Source of the DNA: Datisca glomerata
Lineage: Eukaryota > Streptophyta > Magnoliopsida > Cucurbitales > Datiscaceae
Direction of reading: 5' to 3'
Assembly (NCBI GenBank): GCA_003255025.1
Contig: QANY01008011.1
Coordinates: 1 to 64,000 of the forward strand
DNA: 64,000 bases
The notes below the pieces were generated by a model. That model ran no database searches. It had not been told where the DNA came from and saw only the letters and a list, made by a program, of their open reading frames with translations. The position numbers were made by a program, and so were the translations under genes. Within the stretch, counting starts at the first letter, position 1. The number at the start of each line of letters is the position of its first letter. Positions 11,707 through 22,140 of this stretch are shown here, one piece after another.

Positions 11707-12806
11707 TGTTAGAATATATCCATAAAGTAGCGTGTAATAACTATTTATTTGTATTTAGTTATTTCTCTGACATTTGTATTACAAATTTTTTTATGAATAA
11801 ATTGGAAGTTTTATTTTAAATTAAAGCGTGTTCATAAATTACTCAAGTCCTGGAACTATTGTCAACGAAATATGAGTAAAGATAGAAGCGCCTCCAGACG
11901 AACTCTTCAGAAATAGTTTAGAATGATATTTGCAGTCTTGGGATCGACTGGGCAATCGAATCCTACTACGACTGTTAGGTTGAACCATTGGATGTCAGCA
12001 TTGGGGCATAAGAGTGGAGACTCAAATGGTTAACCTAGACATGTTATGAACATGTTGAATAGACTGGTAACAAATAAGTTTAGAGCCCAAAACCGTTTGC
12101 CTAGTTCTAAATCTAATTGTTACACCTTAAATGTATTTTTGTAATTACCTTAATCCTGAGGTGTATACGTAACTTAACTTGGTTAATTGCAATATCTGAT
12201 ACGTCAAATGAGTGAGTTCAAATTGGTGGATAATACCTCAACTGTTGGGATTGTAATTTAATTAAGTAGGAGTTGCATGATTCACAGATATGAAAATTCG
12301 TCATTGGATTGCGAAGGCAACAATATCACCTTATGCTTTATTGATGGGTGTGTGAATAAATTAACTTGGTCAAGTATTCGATGAAATGAGTCATTGGATA
12401 AGACTTGTGAATTGTACGAGACAATTCATTATAATATATTTCTTATTCACAATCAATAAAAGAGTTAAGGAAATAATAACAAAAGGGGTAAACCGGTACA
12501 CATTCCGCTCTTGTTACTGATATTCACAACGGGTATTATGTTAAAATACTTTATGGACCGTGAAAAAAATAGAGCTTATTTATGCCAACAGAAAATTTAA
12601 CGCGCATGAATTGAGAGTTGATTCAGATCGAATCTATAGTGGAGTCGTATGATGTCAGGATTAAATAGGTCAGGAATTTATGAAGATAAATTCGCCGAGT
12701 ATTTGAATCGTAAGATTTGTTCATGTGGGTCCATTCAGTTTTAGAAATAGCTCCGAGAACAGGAATAAAAAGGGAACTAAGTTGGACCAAAATGTGATAC
12801 CGTGTC
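11707..12806 (+). repeat. Right LTR of copia-1, 3' truncated
   Basis: Starts TGTTAGAATATATCCATAAAG and can be followed in parallel with the left LTR to GGACCAAAATGTG at about 12795. The remaining part of a full-length LTR (compare 51585-53538) is absent, and the sequence changes to unrelated AT-rich DNA. No target duplication can be assigned. Confidence 0.75.
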
Positions 12807-12999
12807 ATTGATAGTATGATAATACCCATAACATATATTTTTTTAGCCTTTATAGACTCTTTTTTTTTTGCATTTAATGTTCAGAATTGAGCTAAAATTC
12901 TAAGGGCTAAAAATTTAAGAGATTTAAAAAGTTAAAAATATTAAAGCTTAAATCTTAAATGAATAACGGTAAAAAATTATAAGAGAAATTTTTTTAGGG
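12807..12999. other. AT-rich spacer
   Basis: I see no coding potential, LTR or recognisable motif here. It separates the truncated copia-1 LTR from the repeat-bearing region that follows. Confidence 0.4.
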
Positions 13000-13045
13000 T
13001 TATTTGGAAAACTACCATTTTCAATTTGCCTAAAGAATTTGATAA
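13000..13045 (+). repeat. Possible terminal inverted repeat, left
   Basis: TTTTTTTAGGGTTATTTGG and the following bases down to TTTTCAATTTG match, imperfectly, the reverse complement of 41486-41528 (ATTTTAGGGTTATTT ... TTTTCATTTTG). With the palindromic arrays just inside each end, this resembles a foldback or Mutator-like DNA element with subterminal repeats. The flanking 9 bases are T/A-rich on both sides, so a target duplication cannot be judged. Confidence 0.35.
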
Positions 13046-13194
13046 CTTTTTTTGAAAGTAAGAAAGTTTATACCTCCACCAACTACATATTACTACTTGC
13101 GATCTCTCTCTTCCCTCATCATTTTTTTCTTTCCCATAGCACATGTCAAATCAATTTAATAATATTTTCTTCTTCTTTTTATTATTTATTTATT

Positions 13195-13982
13195 TTTCTA
13201 CTTGAAGGGTTCAAGTAGTTTTTTTATCAGTCAACACACATAAAACATGTGACTACTTGAATGTTTTAAGTAGTTGTTTATGACTACTTGAAAGGTACAT
13301 GTAGCTTTTTTTGTCAGTCAATTACCCATGTAGTTATTATGACTGCTAGAACCCTTCAAGTGGTTATTTTTTATTTGATTCAGCAACAACCCAAACACCG
13401 GTGACTACCTGAATGTATTAAGTAGTTTTATGACTATCTAGACCATTCAAGTAGCTTTTTATGACTAGTTGAACCTTTTTTACATAAAAAAAAGAGAAAA
13501 TGAATGCTGAGTACTTGAAGGTTCAAGTAAATTTTTATGACTGCTTGAACCCTTCAAGTACTTATTTTTTTGTTAGTTAGCAAACCAGACATCAGGTGAC
13601 TACTTGAATGGTTCAACTAGTTGTTTATGACTACTTGAATGGTTCATGCAGTTTTTTTGTCAGTCAACAATCCATACACTATGTGACTACCTAAAGGGTT
13701 CAAGTAGTTATTTATGACTACTGAAACTTTTCAAGTAGTGATTTTAATTCTGGAAGTCAAATTAAATAACTACTTGAAGGGTTCAAGTTGTTGTATTTGA
13801 CTACTTGAACCCTTCAAGTAGTGATTTTGAATCTCAAAGTCAAAATAAGTAACTATTTGAATAGTTCAAGTAGTTTTATTTGAATATGAACTCCTCAAGT
13901 AGTTATTTTGATTTTGGAAGTCAAATCAAGTAGCTACTTGAATGGTTCAAGTAGTTGTATATGATTACTTGAACCCTTCAAG
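13195..13982. repeat. Palindromic tandem repeat array, left
   Basis: Dozens of near-palindromes of the form CTACTTGAACCCTTCAAGTAG or ACTTGAATGGTTCAAGTAG, separated by spacers such as TTTATGACTA, TTTTTTGTCAGTCAA, and, near the right end, GATTTTGATTCTGAAAGTCAAA. Each can fold into a short hairpin. The last unit (13960-13982) runs straight into viral leader sequence at 13983, and the array resumes at 40266. Confidence 0.8.
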
Positions 13983-14069
13983 TAACCAGCCATAATAGGC
14001 GGTGAACAGTTTAATTAAGCAGATATGAAGTAGAGACAGTAAATGAACAGTAATTATCCCCACCAGGTT

Positions 14070-14083
14070 TGGCTCTGATACCA
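14070..14083 (-). other. tRNA-Met primer site, copy A 3' end
   Basis: The minus strand reads TGGTATCAGAGCCA, the complement of the 3' end of plant initiator tRNA-Met used by Caulimoviridae to start minus-strand DNA. The plus strand shows TGGCTCTGATACCA. Viral sequence ends only about 90 bases beyond. Confidence 0.85.
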
Positions 14084-14215
14084 AAAGGCGCAGAATTGAA
14101 CAGTATTTAAGAGGGGTAATAAGAGGCAAGAAGATAAATAGTAAAAACTATACTAATGAATAGTAAAAATAGTTACTGTATTGAGGTGTAAGATTAAAGA
14201 ATTACACAAACAGAG

Positions 14216-14221
14216 TTTATT
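14216..14221 (-). terminator. Viral poly(A) signal, copy A 3' end
   Basis: AATAAA on the minus strand, about 170 bases downstream of the TATA element and upstream of the primer site. This is the usual pararetrovirus arrangement, in which the terminally redundant RNA passes the signal once before using it. Confidence 0.55.
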
Positions 14222-14389
14222 TGCAACAATAAACTAGTGCTCTCGCTCACTAATTTATGTTGAAGAAAAAAGAAGAAAAGATTTACAAAAAAGGAGTAGA
14301 AAAAGAAAACTTTGTTTCACAAAACATGTTTTAGCTCTCAAATAGTAAGAGTTGTAAAACGGTTCTGATTCACAAATCAGAGAGGCTAC

Positions 14390-14399
14390 ATATTTATAG
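14390..14399 (-). promoter_or_regulatory. Viral TATA element, copy A 3' end
   Basis: CTATAAATA-type sequence on the minus strand, in a block (GGTGAACTCCA ... TATAAATA) repeated in all copies. It lies about 315 bases upstream of the primer site, so it probably drives the genomic RNA. Confidence 0.65.
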
Positions 14400-14577
14400 C
14401 TAAGAAAAATGGAGTTCACCGGGAACCCATCACTTACCTGAACTATTCTATTCTACAAAAATAAAAACATTTTACATTTCTACTTTTGACTATTCTTAGT
14501 AAAAAGCATGAATAGTTGCCTAATTATTTGATAACTTAGTACAATAATTATAGAAGAAGACAAAAATGTAATGATCC

Positions 14578-14855
14578 CTCGATAATTGTTATCTCGGTCT
14601 TCGTGTCTTCATAATTACTCTATCATGATTGCTTGTGGTTGAAATGTCATTGAGACTGTTGCACATTGGATCCTTTGATAATTGCTATCTCGGTTTTTGT
14701 GCCTTCATCCTTGGAAGTCATTATTGCTGTTTTTGAAAGTCATCGATACTGTATACTTTGGTCCTTGACAATTGTTGTTTTGGACTCTTGTGTTTATGAT
14801 TATTGATTATTGTTTTTCTTGGAGATCATCATGACCGTTGCATTGTGCTAAGTTG
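14578..14855 (-). repeat. Three ~93-bp direct repeats upstream of viral TATA, copy A
   Basis: Three degenerate units beginning around GATAATTGTTATCTCGGT (14578), GATAATTGCTATCTCGG (14673) and GACAATTGTTGTTTTGG (14763) lie between the end of ORF2 and the promoter. Copy B has the same arrangement on the plus strand (28900-29190). They could act as an upstream activating region; that role is inference. Confidence 0.55.
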
Positions 14856-14989
14856 TCAGATCAATTGATTCTTGGACACTGGCATTTTGCCAAAGACAAA
14901 TCCATTTGTTTACTGGTCAATTCGGGTCTTGTTCATTATCACTAGGATCAATACTTTTGAATATGACCTTCAATTGTTGAGGGGTAATT

Positions 14990-15782
14990 GATCTCTTTGG
15001 ATTTTTTATTTAGTTTGGTGACTTGACTCTGCAGGTAATTCAGAGCCTGATTCATTATTATCTTCTGAAAGGAGAAGTAGAATTAATTTTTCCTCTAATT
15101 TGAGTTTGGGCTTGGTGGTCTTTGATTTACCCTTTGAATAGGGTTGGACTCAAGATTTGATTTGGGTTTAGAAGAATTTGGATTAGATATTTTTATTTGT
15201 GGAGCTAGGTTAATGGGCTCATTAATTTTTAATGGATCTTGGATGAAAGGATTTGCAAGTCTCATATTGGAATAGGTACTTATAAATTTATAATTGATCG
15301 ATGCAATAATTTTCTGGGTATTTTAACATAATACTCTCTGGTGAAAGTTCCTTTTTTAATCGAGTATTACCATTTCAAAATCCAAGGTATTTTGTATTTT
15401 ATTGAAAAACAAAGTATTTGGGGAAATAAAACCTCAATTGGTGAGGGCTTTGTAAACCTTTAAAAATATTTTGAATCATTGTTGTAACTCAATTGGAAAA
15501 CGTTATAAGGCAAGACCATGAATGGACCACCATTTTAAGAACCATATTGAGAAATCAATTTTGCAATTGTTGTCAAAATTTAAGAATAAAAAATGAGAGA
15601 AATCACTATTCTGATGCAAGAAAATATTGTGCCATGCATCAATATAGTCAAAATAATTATATTATTTTTTGTTTAAAATTGTTTTGAAATTTGAAGGATG
15701 GATTCTCCAATCCTCCATAGTTATGATTCTGAGGATAAAGAAAGATTATTAAATGATTCTTTCTTCAGGATTTTTGATTGGG
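14990..15782 (-). pseudogene. Copy A ORF2 C-terminal part
   Basis: Minus-strand continuation of the AlkB-ORF2 frame, with stops. It matches the C-terminal part of ORF2 in copies B and D, including sequence for a WWSIHG-like block (about 15510-15530), ILKWQY and YYVKW, then a Ser/Lys-rich tail near 15050-15130. The family is unknown to me. The end is estimated from the parallel with D. Confidence 0.55.
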
Positions 15783-16700
15783 CTAATTTTTATGGATTCT
15801 GTTTTTGTCTCTGTAGAAACTAAGGGTTTTGTTATCATGTCCAGGGACATAGTGGAATTTAGGAATGAAATGGGTTTCGGCAATTTGGCTAGGATCCTTC
15901 AAATGAGCAAATAGAGATTCAATATGAAAGAGATTTTTACTGGCCATTTTTTGGAAATCAAATGATGAATTCTTGTATTTTGAAATTAATTGGGCATCGA
16001 AGGATATTGAGAATGGGTCAAAATGGTTGATTGATTGGTGATTGAGTCTTTTGGATCCGAGCATTGTTGATTGGGCTTGGTTAGGAGTAGAAGACTCCTC
16101 TTTGATTTGGGCCTTAAGGGCCAATTGTTGAGTCGAAGACTCTTCTATTTTTGAAACATTTATCACATATTTTGAGAAAGTGATATTGATTCCTTTTATC
16201 AAGAATTTCACAGCATGCTTATGACAGTTTTGAAATTCATTAGGCATGATGAAGAAAGTTCCTTTTAGTACCAAAAACTCTTTTATTGTCTTGGTTGAAA
16301 ATTCAATTTCAGAATTTACTTGTCTCAATAGATTTTTAGTTAAAATTTCATTATAACAGATTTCATTATTTTTGCAAAAACCTATTTTCATACTTTTCTT
16401 ATACCATTGAATTATTGTTGTATTGAAGTCATACTTCAACCCAACATGTTCTAAAATTTCATCCAATTCATCAATCCAGTCATTTGTTGGACATTCAAAT
16501 CCATTATGACCATAATTAATAGATGAAAGTTTTGGATAAAAAGCTATTGTCTTGTCATTGAACTTCCTGATTTTAAAAAAAATTTGATTAAATACTCTGG
16601 CCTTTACATTCCCATATTGTAGTAGGTCATGTTTCTTAAATTGCCCTATTGTAGAGTCTTGGTATGATTTCCTGCAAAAGATTACAAGTAAGGAGGTCAT
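15783..16700 (-). pseudogene. Copy A AlkB-like domain fused to ORF2
   Basis: An open frame of 305 codons. Residues about 40-178 form a degenerate AlkB-type 2-oxoglutarate/Fe(II) dioxygenase. INYGHNGFE, IIQWY, NNEICYN, KGTFFIMP and HKHAVKFL align with the better copy in B. The iron-binding HxD is changed to CxN (GFCKNNE), and the terminal RxSxTFR arginines are lost (GINITFS), so this copy cannot be catalytic. After residue 180 the same frame continues, without a break, into QLALKAQIKEESSTP and the ORF2 core (KNLFHIE, FYRD). This shows that AlkB and ORF2 are one protein in this lineage. It starts only about 13 bases after the RT frame ends, leaving no room for RNase H. Confidence 0.75.
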
Positions 16701-16712
16701 GAATTTGATTAT

Positions 16713-17336
16713 TTATACATTGTAAAAATTAAATATTGAAATCAAAATTGCTATAAATAGATTGTTACCTGACAAAACTTTGTTTGGGAGGAATCTCGAA
16801 ACATATTTTACAGATTCATAATTAATTAAAATAAATTTTTGATTTAATAAGGTAAATTGTATGAGATAAATTTTAAATTCTAGAAATCTATATTTTGATT
16901 GAAATAATTTGATTCTTTTTGCAAAGATAACTAAAATGTTTTGTTTTATTATCTTGGCAAATAATTCAAAGTATTTCCAGTCTTGTTTGTTTAATTTAAA
17001 GGAAATGTTATTAATGTAAACAATCAAGAATTTCAACCAGTATTGTTTACTAAGGATGCAGTCAATTAAGAATTGATTAAAGAATTCTATCATTATATTC
17101 TGAAATTTACTTGGAGCAATTTTAAGATCAAATAGTATTATTTTCCATTTATAATGAACAAATATAATTTTGTATTTATCAATCTTATTTATCTGGATTT
17201 TCCAAAATCCAGATTTTATGTCAAACTTAGAGAATGCAACAGCTTCTCTAAATCTGTTGATTAAGTCCCTTTTGTTTATTGGATATTTTATCCATTCCAA
17301 AACATTGTTAATGGGTTTGTAATTGATTACTAACAA
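16713..17336 (-). pseudogene. Copy A reverse transcriptase, catalytic site lost
   Basis: LVINYKPINNVLEWIKYPI, FSKFDIKSGFWKIQI and KIAPSKFQNIM are the standard caulimovirid RT blocks. The YxDD site reads IVYINNISF, both aspartates being replaced by Asn. Just before it is an extra CILSKQYWLKF segment that copy D lacks and copy B shares. The frame ends with LFQSKYRFLEFKIY and a divergent tail. The frame is otherwise open for 207 codons, so it decayed by substitution more than by indels. Confidence 0.8.
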
Positions 17337-18127
17337 AGAATTCTTTGTTCAAAGATTGGATCTTGAAGAACAGTATCTTGAAGATGTTCCTCAATCTTTT
17401 TGGATTTAAAAACAGAAAAAGAAACAAATTTTAATTTAATAGGTTCATTCATAGGATAAGTAATTATCCCATCATACTTTATTGTAAAAGGACACAACAA
17501 AGAAATGAATGGTAAACCTATAATTATTTTATCAATCATATTTTTTACTAAGACGAACGATGTTTTAAAACATACATTGTCTTGACAATTATGAACATTG
17601 GGTATTTCATATTTGATATATATATGTGTACCATTGGCAGAAGACAAAGATTCTTTTGTATTCTTGGAGTACTTGGGAGGAGCTAGTCCTTTCTGTATAC
17701 AATTCAAATCTACTCCAGAATCAACAAGAGTCATTGTTGTGAAATCAGAATCTTGAATTATTATTCTGACCATTATATACCATTTCTTGATTTTGATATA
17801 ATTAAGTGTTTGGATAAAATTTTCATTATTTTGATTGTTGATAATAAGTTCTTCAACCTTATTAATTGAAATTGAGAATCTACTAGGTTCTCCTAGTTTA
17901 CAAGATTCATAAATTTTAATTAAATTTTTTATTAAAAGATTTAACTTTAATATTTTTAATTTCTTTCTGAAGTTCATGTAGGATAACTTCTTTTTTCTTT
18001 TCTTTACCCATATTGAATTTTTTAAGGGTTTGCGAAAGACTTTAGACTTAGTACTTTCTTTTAAAATTACTCTCCTAAGTCTTTCTAGGAATTCTGGATT
18101 TTTAATTTTGCTATTTAAATTCAACAA
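17330..18127 (-). pseudogene. Copy A aspartic protease region
   Basis: A 265-codon frame. VDSGVDLNC is the retropepsin-type active-site block (D-S-G), followed by SSANGTHIYIKYEIP, KTSFVLVKNM and IIIGLPFISLL, which all recur in copies B and D. The N-terminal 130 residues are a Lys/Glu-rich linker between capsid and protease. The enzyme would cut the viral polyprotein. Confidence 0.75.
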
Positions 18128-18313
18128 GAGATTTTCTTATTGTTCTTTATTTAGAACATTAGATTTTTGACAACTATCCTTACACCCCATAGAAATGTTA
18201 GGAGAATTATTGTCATAAGAGCTAGATTTTGAGGACTCAAGGTATTCAAATTCTCTTAAATCATCACTATCACTTTCATAGTTTTCTATGAACTCTGTGA
18301 TTCTAAACAATTC

Positions 18314-19109
18314 TTATTTTTCTTTATTAGAGATTTTTAGTTGATTAATTCTGTGTTTAACTTGACAAGTTTTAGAGAAATGACCATTTGGGCCATATTT
18401 AAAATACTTAAGTTTATTTTTATCAAAAATATTTATTGTGTTTTCTTCTAGAATAAATTTTATTCTTGGAGAAATGTTTTTTATTATTTGAAAAATGTTG
18501 GTTAAAAATCTTATGCTTATTCTTATTGTACTTTCTCCTATCAAGCTTGTGAGGCCTTCTAGGGTTTGAATGTGAACTTTTCTTAATAGAGGGTAAACCA
18601 TATTGCTCACAAGAATTGCCTAATTTATATTCTATAGCTCTATTCTTCATATTAATGCATATTTCAAAATCTTCCTTTTGTATTGTAATAATAATCGTAC
18701 CATAGGTAAGACTATCATAGTCTATGTTTCTTAGGTTATTACTAAGGATTTTTCTTATTTTGTGTGTGTATAAAATTGATAATTTATTAATAATTTTTTC
18801 TTTCCAAGAGGGTTGATTGTTATCATCCCTTGACATTATTTTGGACAAAAATATATTTTTGTACCAGTGAATTTTACTTAGGGCTAGACACCTAAGTTTG
18901 TTATATTGATTATGGATATGTGAAGTAATATTACTCGACATTTCAATAAAGTATTTAACTATTGTGTAGAGAAGTGTATTGGTAGCACTAGATATTGTTT
19001 CCAGATTTTCTTCAATATTTAGTGTTCCTTCAGCATTAATCTTTATTGCTAAAAGGATGTGCTTTTTGGATTCTTTTGTGAGATAATTTTCCAGCCAGGA
19101 ACGTAGCAT
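18314..19109 (-). pseudogene. Copy A capsid region with broken zinc knuckle
   Basis: Residues from the 19109-18423 frame match the capsid core of copy D (NTLLYTIV, HWYKNIFLSKIMSR, NIDYDSLTYG). It follows ORF1 in the same frame after one TGA codon at about 19121-19119 where copy B has GGA. A frameshift then moves the reading to 18610-18314, which holds the knuckle as FKYGPNGHFSKTC: the first two Cys are Tyr or lost, so it should not bind zinc. Confidence 0.8.
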
Positions 19110-19118
19110 TCTTGTGAA

Positions 19119-21374
19119 TCATGTGACTAAAAGATTGATTACCTCATTGTGAAGTAAATTATGTGTGGTAATGTAGCTGTTAGCTATCATTGTGATGTGT
19201 TGAAATTTATTGAGAACTTCCTGCTCAGAAAGTCCATCAATATTCCTGTGTAATTTATCTGTAGAAACAGAAAATTGGTTAACTAAAGAATTTTTAGAAA
19301 TTTGAATATCAAGAGGAATAGGCTTTTTAGGCAATTTCCTTTCTAATTTATTAATTTCTAAATTTCTATGTGATTCTTCAATATTATGAATGTTTGAAGA
19401 TTCACTTATCGTGGATGATTCATAGGTGGATTCTGACCTATGATTTTCTAAATCTAAATTATTGTGTTGATTAATTACCTTTAATTCATGAGGTATATTA
19501 TTAATAATCTTTTCAGATTTAATTTTAGATGATTCTAAATTTTTAATTGACTCTTCAATATTATTAATGTTTGAAGATTCACTCATTGTAGACGAATCAT
19601 AGGTGGACTCTGACCTATGGCTATCTAGATCTAAAATATTATCTTGATTTATTAGTTTTAATTCATGAAGTAATTTATCAATCTGTTTATTGAGGGGAAC
19701 CATATTTGGAGTGGTTTTGTCCGAAAGAATTATTAACGATCTTTCTTCTAGAGATTCACTAGATTCAGGTTTATCATCAACTTTATTTTCAATTTTTTCT
19801 AATTGCTTACCTATTGTAATTAGACTTTGATTGTTGTAATTGAGTTGTTCAACTAATTTTTTATTTGATTCTTCTTCCTTTGAAATCTTGAAAGGAGAAA
19901 TAGTGATTAAAGAATTTCTATGGTTAATGTCCTCATAGGATGATTTTTTAGTTTCAAAACATTTTAACGTTTCTTCAACTTTTTTAACGTTTGAAGATTC
20001 ATTAATTGTGATAGATTCATAGGTTGACTCTAGCCTATGGTTTTCTGAATTTGAACTACTGTCGTCTAATTCTTGAAGTTTATTATTAGTAAGGTTTTCA
20101 AATTCTGAACAATTATTTTGATTATCAATCATACCAGAATAAGATGATTCATTAGTTTTTAAATTCTTTAATGTTTCTTTAATATTTGAAGATTTATTAA
20201 TTATGGAATATTCATAGGTGGGTTCTAACCTATGAATTTTTAATTCAAAGATACTGTCGTGGTCACTAACATTGACAGATGATTTAATTTCTAAATCTTT
20301 GGATTGTTCCTCAATACTATTTGAAGGTTCATAGGATTCTGACCTACAAGATTGTTTAATTTTATGTTTTGAAGAATTATGAATTATGGATGGCTCATAG
20401 GTTGATTCTAACCTATGGTTATCTGATTCTGAGACATTATCTCTTAAAGATTTTAACCTTCTAAGTATTTCTTCATCAGGAGTTTTCTCATAATGAAGTT
20501 GGAAAGGTTTAATGAAATCTTTATTAGGTTGAGAAGTTTTATGATTAATTAGGATTTTTTCAGGTGGTGGATGACTGACAGTTACCACACTGGAGTCTTC
20601 CTTGACCCATTTAGATTTGAGAATTATTTTAATAGTTTTCTCATAAATATCTTCGACATAATCAAGGAAAAATATGTTAACTTTATATTTTTGCATGAAT
20701 GCCTTCCATTCAGCAAGTATGATTTTTCTTTGATCCATATTATATGAATCTTTGAACCTATTACGTCTATTAAGATTGGCTGGGTCATCATTGTGTTTAT
20801 TTAGACTTGCCCAATCTGGTTTGTATTCTTGCTGTAGAATATTTGGATTAAAATTTTTATAATCTTTTAATTTTTGTTTTGATTCTTTAATCCTAAAATC
20901 TTGATCATTATTAATAGATGATCCAGAAAAGGAACTCTTAGGGGTACTAGACTGGTTATACTCCCTAACTTTAGAATTAAAAGATTGGTAATTAATTTTA
21001 TTAGATTGTTTATTATTAAAGTTTGTATGAGTTTCTTGGAAACTTATTCCTTTAGGTTCTAAACCTTTAATTTTTAAAATTTTTAATTCTTGCTCAATTT
21101 GAATCTTAAAAGATAATTTAGAATTGAAATTCTTATTTTTATTAGGTATGTTCCATACCCTATCATTTACTTGATTAAAGTCTTCAAAATGATTTTCTTG
21201 ATCATCTGAAAGGTATTCGAAATGATCATTCTGATCGTCTGATGGGTATTTAAAATATTTATGATCTACTTGATCATCTGCAAATTCAAAATATTCATCA
21301 TCCACTATGTTGGATATTGAAGATATTATAAACCTAATGCTACTAGAAGAACTACTTCTAGATAACCCACTCAT
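19119..21374 (-). pseudogene. Copy A ORF1 N-terminal part, no movement protein
   Basis: An open frame of 751 codons starting at the ATG (21374) that follows the leader, with MSGLSRSSSSSS and three DDQ-x-DH repeats. Copies B and D have a movement protein of about 170 residues after VWNIP. Here there is a short Asn/Lys-rich segment and the frame rejoins at REYNQSSTP. The MDQRKIILAEWKAFMQ block is shared by all copies. Then come at least five repeats of an HR(L/S)E(S/P)TYE module, of which B and D have one. The C-terminal QEVLNKFQHI and ANSYITTHNLLH lead into the capsid. It ends at a single TGA. Almost entirely intact over 2.25 kb, which suggests late selection on an MP-less frame. Confidence 0.8.
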
Positions 21375-21809
21375 TGCTCAAAATAACTAAATTATTCCTA
21401 TTATCGAGAATTTCATATTGTATTTTTGTCACTAACCTTGTGGTGACTTCTACAACCTTCTATTAGGCTTCACTCTTCTCCCTTTCGCCTCTACAACCAC
21501 CCTACCCTCGGGATTTACGTATCTAAGAGGTCTTACCTAGGTCTCTGAAGCTAACCAAATAGAAGCTGATACGTCAGCCTCTGATAAACAGATTCACAGA
21601 TTATGTAAACAAATAATACAGAGAAATAATCAATTGTAAGAATAACCAGCCACTTGGGCAGAGAGAAAGATTATATATAAGCAATTATTCATGTAAGCAA
21701 AGCAGTAAACAATATTATCAATAACCAGCCATAATAGGCGGTGAACAGTTTAATTAAGCAGATATTGAAGTAGAAACAGTAAATGAACAGTAATTATCCC
21801 CACCAGGTT
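21375..21809 (-). promoter_or_regulatory. Copy A viral leader
   Basis: About 435 bases between primer site and ORF1 start, conserved in copies B, C and D. It includes the palindrome GCTGATACGTCAGC (21565-21578), the block CCCGAGGGTAGGGTGG, and short upstream frames. Long structured leaders of this kind are typical of pararetrovirus RNA and allow ribosome shunting in known members; shunting here is inference. Confidence 0.6.
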
Positions 21810-21823
21810 TGGCTTTGATACCA
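21810..21823 (-). other. tRNA-Met primer site, copy A 5' end
   Basis: The plus strand shows TGGCTTTGATACCA, one change from the standard primer site complement. Confidence 0.8.
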
Positions 21824-21955
21824 AAAGGCGCGGAATTGAAAAGTATTTAAGAGGGGTAATAAGAGGCAAGAAGATAAACAGTAAAAACTGTATTAATGAA
21901 TAGTAAAAATAGTTACTGTATTGAGGTGTAAGATTAAAGACTTACACAAACAGAG

Positions 21956-21961
21956 TTTATT
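21956..21961 (-). terminator. Viral poly(A) signal, copy A 5' end
   Basis: AATAAA on the minus strand, between the TATA element and primer site. Confidence 0.5.
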
Positions 21962-22130
21962 TACAACAATAAAGTAGTGCTCCCGCTCACTAATTTATGT
22001 TGAAGAAAAAAGAAGAAAAGATTTACAAAAGAGGAGTAGAAGAAGAAATCTTTGTTTCACAAAACAGGTTTTAGCTCTCAAATAGTAAGAGTTGTAAAAC
22101 TAGTTCTGATTCACAAATGGTAGAGGCTAC

Positions 22131-22140
22131 CTATTTATAG
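22131..22140 (-). promoter_or_regulatory. Viral TATA element, copy A 5' end
   Basis: CTATAAATAG on the minus strand. Upstream viral promoter sequence continues to about 22228, where it switches to a short filler containing ATCCTTACACCCCAT, a sequence also present in the capsid region (18170-18190). This is a sign of a patched junction with copy B. Confidence 0.65.

Larger units (their letters stand above)
5748..12806 (+). mobile_element. Ty1-copia element copia-1, both ends damaged
   Basis: Two related sequences, 5748-about 7060 and 11707-about 12806, flank a plus-strand gag and pol with the copia order gag, protease, integrase, RT, RNase H. Both begin TTGGAATATG or TGTTAGAATAT followed by TCATAAAGTAG-type sequence, and both contain the same ATAGGTCAGGAATTTAT block. 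The element is clearly the same family as copia-2 at 51585-61091. Numerous stops and frameshifts show it is old. The right LTR stops short of its normal end, and the left LTR is fused to leader sequence with no primer site between them. Confidence 0.85.

Noticed and set aside
13195..13982. CRISPR-like array from regularly spaced palindromes
   Set aside because: Repeats are degenerate, spacers are themselves repeated and similar, and the context is plant nuclear DNA; this is a eukaryotic tandem repeat.
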